Shown here one piece after another: positions 17,672-26,203 of a stretch of 64,000 nucleotides of DNA; within the stretch, counting starts at the first letter, position 1, and every line of letters begins with the position of its first letter. The notes under the pieces are model-generated. The model ran no database searches, had not been told where the DNA came from, and was given only the letters and a program-made list of their open reading frames with translations. This DNA comes from Xanthomarina sp. F2636L (GTDB lineage: Bacteria > Bacteroidota > Bacteroidia > Flavobacteriales > Flavobacteriaceae), in NCBI RefSeq assembly GCF_026410195.1, contig NZ_JAPMLM010000068.1, positions 563,001-627,000 of the forward strand. Direction: 5' to 3'. Both the position numbers and the translations under genes were made by a program.

Positions 17672-18028
17672 TTACTCAATATATTTAGACTCTAAAAAAT
17701 AACTTACAATAGCCTCTTTCATTAAAACACTTTGCTCCCCTGCTTTTAAGGTTGGTAATTGCTCTTTAGTTGTATAATGTGGCCAACCTTCCTCGTCAAA
17801 AAAATCAAATTCATAATAACCATAAGGTTCTAAAAGTCTACAAATAGCTATATGCATAAGGTCCAACTTATGGTCTTTTTTAAATTTCCTATCTAATTGT
17901 CCCAGTTCTTGAACGCCAATTAAATAAATAATTGCGTCTAAATCTAAGGTGTCTCCATCAGCAAACTGTTTGGATAGTTTCCCGACAACTAGTTCCCATC
18001 GGGTTTTTAATTGTTCATCTCTAGACAT
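17672..18028 (-). CDS. Conserved hypothetical protein (118 aa)
   Basis: A soluble acidic protein without signal peptide, with several aromatic pairs near the middle (YGYYEFDFFDEEGWPHYTT). It appears to be a widespread Bacteroidota family of unknown function; I cannot name a domain. A TAACTTTG -7 box at 18084-18091 gives it its own promoter with a leader of about 50 bases. A 5-bp hairpin (18036-18050) in that leader covers an AGGA sequence just before the ATG. Confidence 0.65.
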   Translation of the reverse strand: MSRDEQLKTRWELVVGKLSKQFADGDTLDLDAIIYLIGVQELGQLDRKFKKDHKLDLMHIAICRLLEPYGYYEFDFFDEEGWPHYTTKEQLPTLKAGEQSVLMKEAIVSYFLESKYIE

Positions 18029-18225
18029 ATATGTATCCTGAAAAACAGGAGGATTTTTAGTTTAACTAAGAAAATAATTCTGGCAAAGTTAAGTTATATT
18101 TACAAAAATAAAGAATTTCGCAAAACGCTAATTTTTTTTATTTTCGTTACTAGAAATCAGTAGAAATACTAATTTCGGATGTTTTCGTTGTTAGTTAAAA
18201 AGGAAACATGATTTAAATCTATATT

Positions 18226-18753
18226 ATGGGTGTTATTGATATTATTTTATTAGGCTTTTTGTTACTCGGATTGGTTAGAGGGTTTCTTAAAGGTTTCTTT
18301 GTAGAAGTAGCATCTTTAGTCGCTTTAATAGCTGGAATTTATGGCGCCATTCATTTTAGTTTTTATGCTGCTGAAATGTTGACAAATCAAGTTGATTGGG
18401 ACGAAAAGACCATTAATGTTACAGCTTTTGCCATCACGTTTATTGTGATTGTTCTAGCCATTGCTTTAGCGGGAAAAGCCTTGACTAAACTTGCAGATTT
18501 TGCTGCTTTAGGAATTGTAAATAAAATACTAGGGGCTTTCTTTGGAGTTCTAAAAATGACGTTAATTTTAAGCGTTCTAATTAATATCTTCGACAAATTA
18601 AACACCACTATTCCTTTTTTGGATGAAGAACATACCGAGAACACCGTGCTATACAAACCAGTAAAATCTGTAGTACCTTTAATATTTCCGTTTGTTATAA
18701 AAGCTGAAGAATTAGAATTACACGAACAAAAAGAGGAAAATCAAGACGTTTAA
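18226..18753 (+). CDS. CvpA-family inner-membrane protein
   Basis: A 175-residue protein with four hydrophobic segments in the CvpA pattern: IDIILLGFLLLGLVRGFLKGFFVEVASLVALIAG at the start, a second helix pair around residues 60-110, and an acidic cytoplasmic tail (ELELHEQKEENQDV). CvpA is linked to colicin V export and envelope stress in E. coli; its molecular role is not settled. It ends in a 4-base convergent overlap with the PepSY reductase gene, with no room for a terminator between them. Confidence 0.85.
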   Translation: MGVIDIILLGFLLLGLVRGFLKGFFVEVASLVALIAGIYGAIHFSFYAAEMLTNQVDWDEKTINVTAFAITFIVIVLAIALAGKALTKLADFAALGIVNKILGAFFGVLKMTLILSVLINIFDKLNTTIPFLDEEHTENTVLYKPVKSVVPLIFPFVIKAEELELHEQKEENQDV

Positions 18754-20942
18754 TAACAATCCATTTTTAGTTGCTGCCTATTCTGATAATACCCCAAAGG
18801 TTTGTTATTATAAGTAGCACAAATTTTCTCTAATACACCTAACACACCTTTTTGCATGGCTAAAGAACCACAGATCATAATAACGCCATTATTTTGAAGC
18901 GATTTTGTAATAAATTTAGCATCTTTAAACAAAGCATCTTGAACATAGGTTTTATCTGCTTCTTGAGATAATGCCACTTCCAGTTTCCTTAATTTCTTAT
19001 CTGAAATAAAATCTTCTACTTGTTTTTGATACAGATTAAAAGACGCCTGAGTTCTTAAACCCAAATACAAATAAGTCTCTATTTGCTTTTTATTTTCGTG
19101 AAGCATTCCCAAAAATGGACCAATTCCAGTTCCATTAGCAATCATAACAACTTGAGATGCTTTTTTAGGGAAATAAAACTGACTATTTTTAACAATTCTC
19201 GCTTTAAACCTGGTTTTAAGCTCTAAATTATTTAGGTAATTTGACCCTAAACCTCTTTCAAAATGTTTCACACTTAATTGCATATTTCCGTTTACTTTTC
19301 CTATAGAGTATAGGCGCTCACGATAATCGTGATTGGGGTATATTGCCAACAAATCGCCAGATTTAAAACGATATGTCTTTTTAGGTTTTAAGGTGATTAG
19401 AAATGTCTTGTCCGGGTTTGTTTTTGCTTCGGTTCTTTTTACAACTTTTAGTTTCTTTAAGAGTTTAGGCTTTACTACTAAATCTTGTTTAGATATATTA
19501 AATTCTAAACTTTGAGTCTTAGCCCACAATTGTGTCCATTTTTCAAAAGCTTCAACCGATTTATCGTTAATGGTAAATGGTGCTAATTCTTCTTTAAAAT
19601 AATCGTTAAGCTCAATATTAACATCAAAAGCGTACTTACAGAAATCTGGGTAAGACAGAGAGCCAAATCCAACCACAGAGAATGCTAATTTTTTGTTTTG
19701 TTTGGTTGTTTTTAGCAGTTTTAAAAATTTATCAGCATTGGTTGGGGCTTCTCCTTGTCCATAAGTGGCCGTAAGAACAATGAGGTGTTTGGCTTTTTTA
19801 TAAGTTGTATACTTATTTAATTCTGAAATATAAACCTTCTCTCCTGCTTGCAATAATTGTTTATATAAAGCATTGGCAAACGGTATTGTGCTTCCGTTTT
19901 CTGAGCCTACCAAAATAATATACTTTGCCTGATCTTTTTTATATTTATTTTTAAGTTTCGCTTTCCTTCGCTTTAAAGTCATAGCAAATCCAGAATAGAT
20001 AAAAAATAGGATATTGACACTTGCAATAGCCAGGATTATAGACCAAATAATACTGCCTTTACCCGTATGAAGATTTAAACTTAAGTTAGAGAAAAAGCTA
20101 ACCAAAGGATATTTCTCTTCACTTAAAATAGTTCCTGTAAACTGATTTACCAAAATTTCTCTGTCTTTTAATTCTATAGTGAAGTAATCTTCTACATCTT
20201 CTGAGAAAGGAAACTCAACAGCTTTAACTTGAGACAGTTTTATGTCTTTAAAAACAGGAAACTGGAAGAAGTCCAATTTTGGAGTTTCAGAAATAGCATC
20301 AAAATCGATGTTATGAGACGTGGTTACTTTGGGTAAAACATTAAATTTTTCTAAGGATAAATACACCCCAGTAAGGGTGATGATAATAATAGGAATTAAA
20401 GACAAACGTCCAAGAACCACATGCCAGTATTGATTGAAATTTTCATTAACAACAGTTGAAAATATCTTTTTGAAACTCCCTTGTCTTTTAACAACCAAAA
20501 CTAACCCAGAAACAGCTATTAAAAACAAAATAAAAGAGCATAACCCAACAAAAAACCGACCAGTTCCTTTTAAAAACAAAGAACGATGGAAATTAGTCAC
20601 CCATTGAAAAAACTTAGAAGGTTCTTTTTTATTGGCAAGAAATTGTGCTGTTTCTGGATTAAAGTAACCATTTAAGCTTTTGCCCTCTTTAGTAATAACC
20701 GATGCAAAAACAAAGTTGTTAGCATCTACCTGAAGTTCTATAACCTCGGGATAATTATCTTTGAAAACCGTAACTGTTTCAGCTAAACTTAATGTATTAA
20801 GATCTGCCACATGATACGGTTGCAGCTTATCTGAAACAGGTTCGAATGCCAGAATTATTCCAGTTACAGATGCTAAGAGAATAAAAACAAAAGAAGATAC
20901 AGCCAACGCAAGATGGCTATATCTCCAAATGGAAATGGTCAT
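18750..20942 (-). CDS. PepSY-TM / flavodoxin / FAD-NAD(P)H reductase fusion
   Basis: A 730-residue membrane reductase. The N-terminal PepSY-associated module has helices at about 11-33, 130-151, 179-197 and 298-322. Histidines H10, H119, H174 and H292 sit at helix ends and could bind two haems. A flavodoxin domain follows (341-480, YGQGEAPTNA for FMN), then a ferredoxin-reductase-like unit (500-730) with FAD motif RERLYS at 541-546, NAD(P)H motif IANGTGIGPF and CGSLAMQKGV. Electrons would pass NAD(P)H to FAD to FMN to haem to periplasm. It is the last gene of the DUF6607 arm, 26 bases after DUF2271. PepSY reductases of this kind reduce ferric siderophores or haem iron in some bacteria. Confidence 0.85.
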   Translation of the reverse strand: MTISIWRYSHLALAVSSFVFILLASVTGIILAFEPVSDKLQPYHVADLNTLSLAETVTVFKDNYPEVIELQVDANNFVFASVITKEGKSLNGYFNPETAQFLANKKEPSKFFQWVTNFHRSLFLKGTGRFFVGLCSFILFLIAVSGLVLVVKRQGSFKKIFSTVVNENFNQYWHVVLGRLSLIPIIIITLTGVYLSLEKFNVLPKVTTSHNIDFDAISETPKLDFFQFPVFKDIKLSQVKAVEFPFSEDVEDYFTIELKDREILVNQFTGTILSEEKYPLVSFFSNLSLNLHTGKGSIIWSIILAIASVNILFFIYSGFAMTLKRRKAKLKNKYKKDQAKYIILVGSENGSTIPFANALYKQLLQAGEKVYISELNKYTTYKKAKHLIVLTATYGQGEAPTNADKFLKLLKTTKQNKKLAFSVVGFGSLSYPDFCKYAFDVNIELNDYFKEELAPFTINDKSVEAFEKWTQLWAKTQSLEFNISKQDLVVKPKLLKKLKVVKRTEAKTNPDKTFLITLKPKKTYRFKSGDLLAIYPNHDYRERLYSIGKVNGNMQLSVKHFERGLGSNYLNNLELKTRFKARIVKNSQFYFPKKASQVVMIANGTGIGPFLGMLHENKKQIETYLYLGLRTQASFNLYQKQVEDFISDKKLRKLEVALSQEADKTYVQDALFKDAKFITKSLQNNGVIMICGSLAMQKGVLGVLEKICATYNNKPLGYYQNRQQLKMDCY

Positions 20943-20968
20943 GTTTATTTGTGTTTGTTCAGTAAAAA

Positions 20969-21451
20969 CTAATTAGGCATCATTCTTATATAACGAATAA
21001 AACCTGTTCCGTCCTGTTTACTTTTTACATTTTCTGTAGTTAATGGGAACTCCACATCTTTGGTGTAGTACTCTTGATCTTCAACGGCTGTTTCAAAACG
21101 AATGCTGTAACCAGCATCAATTTTAGAATCATCAATATCGATTACACTAATGGTTCTAGCGCCTCCGGCAATTGTTGCTCCAGTAATTGCATCTAAATTT
21201 GTACGTTTTTTTCCGTAGAAGTTCCACCAATCAGAAATATCGTGATACCACTCGTCGTCGTCTCCTTGAACATAAAGCGTTTTTTCATATTCTCCTTGAG
21301 GATTAATCAATGAAATAATTACATAGGCAGCTTCACCTGTATAATTAGTCATTTGGATCATGCATTTGTACTTAGTAGTTTCAGAAAAAGTACTTACAGA
21401 CAAAAGACCTAATGTGGCAATAGCTATAAGTATAAATTGTTTAATTTTCAT
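20969..21451 (-). CDS. Secreted DUF2271 protein with candidate flavinylation motif
   Basis: A 160-residue exported protein (signal peptide about 1-23). It matches DUF2271: beta-sandwich-like strands, the WYHDISDWWNFYGKK segment and the motif DAITGAT at 87-93. D-x-x-(S/T)-G-A-T is the pattern used by ApbE to attach FMN to a threonine in other proteins, which would make T93 a candidate flavin site. DUF2271 genes are known to accompany PepSY and ApbE genes. Here it precedes the PepSY flavoreductase, so it may be the periplasmic electron acceptor. No apbE is in the window. Flavinylation is inferred, not shown. Confidence 0.75.
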   Translation of the reverse strand: MKIKQFILIAIATLGLLSVSTFSETTKYKCMIQMTNYTGEAAYVIISLINPQGEYEKTLYVQGDDDEWYHDISDWWNFYGKKRTNLDAITGATIAGGARTISVIDIDDSKIDAGYSIRFETAVEDQEYYTKDVEFPLTTENVKSKQDGTGFIRYIRMMPN

Positions 21452-21566
21452 TTTAATATTGAGGATTTATTAGATTCATTAAGTAATACCATGACTTCAA
21501 ATTAAACCCACAAAGCTTTAAATGGCTTAACATTTATGATAGCTGCTTTGCAGGCCTAATAACCAA

Positions 21567-23039
21567 CTAACTACTCAAAAAATCAAAATTTAGTTTTTTC
21601 GCTAATAAAATTTCGTTTTCTGAAGCTAAATCGAAGGCTGTTTCTTCAAATTCTGTGAGTTCCTTCTTTTTTGCTCCTTGCTCTATAAGGTATTTTAGAA
21701 TTTCCATATCTGTAGCACTCATAGCTGCTAAATGAAGCGCTGTATTGCCTTCCTTGTTTTTAGCATTAATATCTACTTTATACTGAGAAACCCATTTTAC
21801 GAGTTCTAAATTATTTTTAGAAACTGCTAAATGATATAAGGTATTACCATCTTCTTGAACTTTACTAATATCGAATCCCTGTGTTTTTAAAAGTTTTACT
21901 TTTTCTTGAAAGTCATCTGAAGGAAAAGCATCTAATAAATAGTATGCTAAATGGTTTCCGTTGGTATCTAAAACCTCTACATTGGCTTTATGTTCCATTA
22001 GAAAACTAACCACTTTAGCAGAATTATTAGCAATGGCCAGACTTAAAGCTGACTGTCCTTTATTGTTGACCCAATTAATATCTTTAGTTCCTTTTAATAA
22101 AGTTGATATTACCTCTAGGTTGTTTCTACTTGCTGCATGAATTAAAGCTGTATTTCCATTTTTATCGGCTAGATTAATATCTGCACCTTTTTCTATAAAA
22201 TAGTTTGTTATAGACACATCTTTATTTCTGGCTGCCACAATTTGCAACGGACTAATGCCTTCCTTTGTTCTAGTATTAGGGTTTAGACCTGTACTTTCTA
22301 AAAACTTATAAGCCTCTATTCCGTTGGTTTTTCCTCGAGTTCCATAAGCAGCAAAAACAAAAGCCTGATCGTTTCCTTTTATGTTTCTTTCTAACAGTTT
22401 ATTTAATAAATCTATGTTTCCTGTTTTTGCCACATAATTAAAAACGCCATTTCCTTCGGAGTCTACACTATTTATGCTCAATCCTTTTGAAGTAAAATAA
22501 TCGATAAGCACAAAATCTGTATCAAAAGGAGCTGCAAGCAATAACGCGTTAGCGCCATTTGGAGTTAGGTCTTTTTCTAGGTTGGCACCATGTGCTAAAC
22601 AGAGATCGTACACTTGAGTATTTTGTTGCCCTGAGCCAGCTGCAAAATTTAAAATGGTATTGCCTTTATCGTCTGTTACATCTGTTTTAGCTCCTTTTTT
22701 TAAGAGATATTCCATAAACGGTACATTCCCCTTATAAGCTGCCCAAAATATATAGGTTCTTCCGTCGTGGGTTAGTTTATTAACATCGTTTCCAGGTTTG
22801 GATTGTATATATTCTAAGGTATCATATGAAACATCTTGTAGAATTGCCAATACCACAGCATCAAAATTATTACTATTAGCCTGAGAAATATCATGACCTT
22901 TTTTAATATTCTGGTCTATAGTTTCTATACTTGGGTTGGAACTCCAAAACTCACGTTCTAAGAATATATTTTCTTGAGCTATTAATTGTACTCCAAAAAT
23001 AAATATAAAAACCAGGGTTACTTGTTTGAAATATGTCAT
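21567..23039 (-). CDS. Secreted ankyrin-repeat protein
   Basis: A 490-residue protein with a signal peptide (about 1-21, ending LIAQ). Roughly a dozen ankyrin repeats fill the rest, e.g. DGRTYIFWAAYKGNVPFMEYLLKKGA, NGNTALIHAASRNNLEVISTLL and EGNTALHLAAMSATDMEILKYLIEQGA. The repeats would form a curved solenoid in the periplasm. The gene begins 4 bases after DUF6607 and so is co-transcribed in the haem/iron locus. A scaffold or partner-binding role is likely; no enzymatic domain is present. Confidence 0.85.
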   Translation of the reverse strand: MTYFKQVTLVFIFIFGVQLIAQENIFLEREFWSSNPSIETIDQNIKKGHDISQANSNNFDAVVLAILQDVSYDTLEYIQSKPGNDVNKLTHDGRTYIFWAAYKGNVPFMEYLLKKGAKTDVTDDKGNTILNFAAGSGQQNTQVYDLCLAHGANLEKDLTPNGANALLLAAPFDTDFVLIDYFTSKGLSINSVDSEGNGVFNYVAKTGNIDLLNKLLERNIKGNDQAFVFAAYGTRGKTNGIEAYKFLESTGLNPNTRTKEGISPLQIVAARNKDVSITNYFIEKGADINLADKNGNTALIHAASRNNLEVISTLLKGTKDINWVNNKGQSALSLAIANNSAKVVSFLMEHKANVEVLDTNGNHLAYYLLDAFPSDDFQEKVKLLKTQGFDISKVQEDGNTLYHLAVSKNNLELVKWVSQYKVDINAKNKEGNTALHLAAMSATDMEILKYLIEQGAKKKELTEFEETAFDLASENEILLAKKLNFDFLSS

Positions 23040-23043
23040 GTTA

Positions 23044-23952
23044 TTAAGATTTTACAAAAGCGTCTATAATTGGATTGATTTCTTGAGCAGTTTTATAGTT
23101 TTCGTCGTCTAGTATATATTTAAACATCACTTTATTATCAACTTTTTCTTCTAAGATTAAATTAGTGTCTCTAGCAAAAACTTGGTCCCATTTAGCACGA
23201 ACAACAGCCCATTTTTCTTTATTTTTTTTCCAATAATCTTGGCCTGCTTTGCATCTTTCATCAGCAATCTTAACATAGGTATTATGACCTTTTTCTTGTG
23301 CTAGAAGCATGTCTTCTTTTCCTTCTTCACGAATTACTTTGTCGTTGTCTTGATCGTGAATCCATCCATTAGAAACAATTTCATGTCTATTGGTTCTAAT
23401 TAGCACATTATAATCACTACGTGTTGTGTATTCACGTCTTGCCAAAGGTGCAGCCGTGGTATTTTCCCAATAACTTTTTCCATCTACATGTACCCAAGAG
23501 GCAGAACCTTCATAACGAGGACTATCATCTACTTGAAATACTCTTTGTGTCCATTGTCCTTTAACATCTTTTTTTGGAAGCTTAACATATTCCCATTTAT
23601 TATCATGATCGTAAACATATAAGTCTGTGTTTTCAAATTCCCAATCTTGACGCCAATGTTTAACAATATGTGGACTATCTGGACGACCAACAATTAAAAT
23701 ATGTTGCATGACAATTTTATCTGCATCATTTTGAAGTAATTCTACCCATTCTAATGCTTTATCGTGTTTCGTTTTAGAAGGAATGTAAGTTGAGTCTCCA
23801 GAATACTCGAACGTTTCAGTAAAATTAAAGCCCACTTCGTAGCAACCACACATGTCTTTTATGGCTTTTTGATCTTGTTTCTTTTTGTTTTGGGCTTGAG
23901 TTTGAAAAATAACTACGACTAATAAAAAAGTGAGGAGTGATAATCGTTTCAT
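23044..23952 (-). CDS. DUF6607-family exported protein
   Basis: A 302-residue protein with a signal peptide (1-20). It is rich in Trp, Tyr and charged residues and begins its mature part with CGCYEVGFNFTETFEYSGDSTY, the hallmark I associate with DUF6607. The beta-rich pattern (ILIVGRPDSPHIVKHWRQDWEFE ... WTQRVFQVDDSPRYEGSASWVH) suggests a calycin/lipocalin-like barrel. Function is unknown. It is the first gene of the arm divergent from the TonB receptor. Two adjacent cysteines (CGC) after the signal peptide could bind metal or form a disulfide; this is speculation. Confidence 0.75.
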   Translation of the reverse strand: MKRLSLLTFLLVVVIFQTQAQNKKKQDQKAIKDMCGCYEVGFNFTETFEYSGDSTYIPSKTKHDKALEWVELLQNDADKIVMQHILIVGRPDSPHIVKHWRQDWEFENTDLYVYDHDNKWEYVKLPKKDVKGQWTQRVFQVDDSPRYEGSASWVHVDGKSYWENTTAAPLARREYTTRSDYNVLIRTNRHEIVSNGWIHDQDNDKVIREEGKEDMLLAQEKGHNTYVKIADERCKAGQDYWKKNKEKWAVVRAKWDQVFARDTNLILEEKVDNKVMFKYILDDENYKTAQEINPIIDAFVKS

Positions 23953-24000
23953 TACTAGGGTTTTCTTTTTAAGTGAATTATTTATTTAAAATTTATCTAT

Positions 24001-24038
24001 TCTTATTTAGACTGATTTAAAATAAGATTTTATATTTG
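24001..24038 (+). promoter_or_regulatory. Receptor promoter with 27-bp palindrome (candidate iron operator)
   Basis: A perfect TATATTTG -7 box (24031-24038) lies 18 bases before the receptor ATG. Just upstream, TCTTATTT (24001-24008) and AAATAAGA (24020-24027) form 8-bp arms around an 11-base core with partial symmetry. The palindrome covers the -33 region and lies between both divergent arms, where a Fur-type dimer could repress both. The regulator is not identified. Confidence 0.55.
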
Positions 24039-24056
24039 CAGCAAATTTAATCAAGA

Positions 24057-26192
24057 ATGAGTCTAAATAAAAATAAAATTCTAATTTATTTTTCACTTTT
24101 TTTAAGTCCCATAGTTTTTTCACAAGAGACAGCTGTTGATTCTACCAAGACCGAAGAACTTAATGAAGTTGTAATTACGGGACAATACAATCCACAATCC
24201 ATCAAGAAATCCGTTCATAATGTGATTGTTATAAATAAAGAACAAATTGAAAATCAAGCCGGAAATAATCTAGCAGATTTGTTGAATTTCAATTTAAATC
24301 TAACCATTATTCCAAGTTCTCAAACAGGAAAATCTAGTATCTCATTTTTTGGTTTAGATGCGCAATACTTCAATATTTTAATAGACAATATTCCTTTAGT
24401 TAGCGATAATGGCCTTGGAAACAACATAGATTTAACCCAAGTCAACCTAGACGACATAGAACGCATAGAAATAGTTGAAGGTGCTATGGGAGTGGAATAT
24501 GGAGCGAATGCCGTTTCTGGTGTTATTAATATAATTACCAAAAAATCCATTGATTCTAGTTGGCAAATTCAAGGAGGCATCCAGGAAGAAACTGTTGGAG
24601 ACGAATACGCATGGTTTGATGCGGGCAGACATATTCAACTTATAAACCTGTCTCATAACTTTAATGAAAAATGGTATGGCCGTTTAGGTTTTAATCGCAA
24701 TCATTTTGCAGGCTATTTAGATAATAAGCAAGGAAAAGGTTATTATAAAAATGATGGTTTAAGAGGGTACGAATGGCTACCAAAAACACAATTTAATACC
24801 AATTCTTTAATTAATTATCATTCGGAGAAGTTTAAATTTAATTATCGTTTTGATTATTTTCATGAAGTTCTTAACTATTATGATGCTACAGTAAGGCCTA
24901 ACATAGATATTGTTTCGCAAACTTCGAATCCTTCTGCTACCGACAAAATATTTACAACCAACAGGTTTGTAAATAACATAAATATCTCTGGACATTTAAA
25001 TTCTGGAGCCAACTACAAGGCATCTTTTTCATATCAACAACAACAGCGCGATTTAAATAAGTTCAATTACTATATTTTAAGTCACGAGAAAACCAACGAA
25101 ACAGATGAAACTTACCAATCTACTAAAATATTTTTCTCTAATGGTACGATAAATAATCTTATTAAAAACGACAAATTCAACTTTGAGTTAGGCTATGAAA
25201 CGAGATTTATAGATGGGTTCGACACACAAGCAACTGGAGATTATAGCCAATTAGCTAAAAGCCATTCTATTTATAATTTATCCACATATGGTTCTGCAGA
25301 ATATAGATTTAATCAAAAGCTATCTCTAAGACCAGGATTACGTTACGAATACAATTCTAAATTTCAATCTAAAGTTTTAGGTTCTTTAAGTGCCAGGTAT
25401 TTAATGAATTATGGTTTTGAACTTCGGGCAAATGTTGGAAGTTCTTATAGAACTCCAAGTTTTGAAGAACTCTATTACTACTTTGTAGACTCTAATCACG
25501 ATGTACGAGGAAATGAAAACTTAAATCCAGAAAATGGATATACCGCTTTTATTAACTTAAAAAAACGTAGTTGGTTTGATGATATATCTCTTCAAAATGA
25601 ATTAAAATTTAGTTATATCTCTTTAAAAGATAAAATTGATCTCGCCATTGTAAACACCAGCCCGTTGCAATATCAGTACATAAATATAGATAGCTACAGG
25701 CTTTGGGGACTTACTTTAAACAACTCTATAAAATCTAATAACTGGAACTTGAATTTAGGCGCCACTTTGCAAGGGGTTTCAAGAGGATTAGAAAATGAAG
25801 TGAATGCTAATGATGATTTTTTATATGCATTTCAAATAAATTCTAGTGCCACTTACCATCTAAAGAAATGGGATACTTTTTTAACCATGCTTTATAAATA
25901 TAATGGCGCGCAAGAAGATTACGTCGCTTCAGGAACAGATGCCAATGGAAATTCCACCTTTAGCACTGAAACTTTAGATGGTTACACTTGGTTGGATGCT
26001 TCTCTTAAAAAGTCTTTTTTCAAAGACGCTTTTCAAGTCACTCTTGGAGCTAGAAACTTATTGAACATAACCTCTGTAGATATTAGAAATTCTAATGCCA
26101 GCACAGGATCTCATAACGCCAGTAGCGACAATCTTACTTTGGGCTACGGACGTTCATTTTACTTAAAACTATTATATACATTAAATATTTAA
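24057..26192 (+). CDS. TonB-dependent outer-membrane receptor
   Basis: A 711-residue outer-membrane receptor with a signal peptide ending near FSQE. The segment EELNEVVITGQYNPQSIKKS contains a TonB-box-like VVITG. The plug domain (about 40-155) includes SGVINIITKKS, the standard plug end. The 22-strand barrel follows, with the boundary motif SSYRTPSFEELYYYF and an aromatic C-terminal strand (YGRSFYLKLLYTLNI). There is no N-terminal carboxypeptidase-like domain, so it is not SusC-like; it resembles haem/siderophore/vitamin receptors. HmuY begins 11 bases later, which points to haem or a related iron ligand. Confidence 0.9.
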   Translation: MSLNKNKILIYFSLFLSPIVFSQETAVDSTKTEELNEVVITGQYNPQSIKKSVHNVIVINKEQIENQAGNNLADLLNFNLNLTIIPSSQTGKSSISFFGLDAQYFNILIDNIPLVSDNGLGNNIDLTQVNLDDIERIEIVEGAMGVEYGANAVSGVINIITKKSIDSSWQIQGGIQEETVGDEYAWFDAGRHIQLINLSHNFNEKWYGRLGFNRNHFAGYLDNKQGKGYYKNDGLRGYEWLPKTQFNTNSLINYHSEKFKFNYRFDYFHEVLNYYDATVRPNIDIVSQTSNPSATDKIFTTNRFVNNINISGHLNSGANYKASFSYQQQQRDLNKFNYYILSHEKTNETDETYQSTKIFFSNGTINNLIKNDKFNFELGYETRFIDGFDTQATGDYSQLAKSHSIYNLSTYGSAEYRFNQKLSLRPGLRYEYNSKFQSKVLGSLSARYLMNYGFELRANVGSSYRTPSFEELYYYFVDSNHDVRGNENLNPENGYTAFINLKKRSWFDDISLQNELKFSYISLKDKIDLAIVNTSPLQYQYINIDSYRLWGLTLNNSIKSNNWNLNLGATLQGVSRGLENEVNANDDFLYAFQINSSATYHLKKWDTFLTMLYKYNGAQEDYVASGTDANGNSTFSTETLDGYTWLDASLKKSFFKDAFQVTLGARNLLNITSVDIRNSNASTGSHNASSDNLTLGYGRSFYLKLLYTLNI

Positions 26193-26203
26193 AATCAATT
26201 ATT

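Noticed and set aside
24035-24045. TTTGCAGCAAA 11-bp palindrome overlapping the receptor -7 box
   Set aside because: Five-bp arms across one base are too short to separate from chance in AT-rich DNA, and half of it is the -7 consensus itself.
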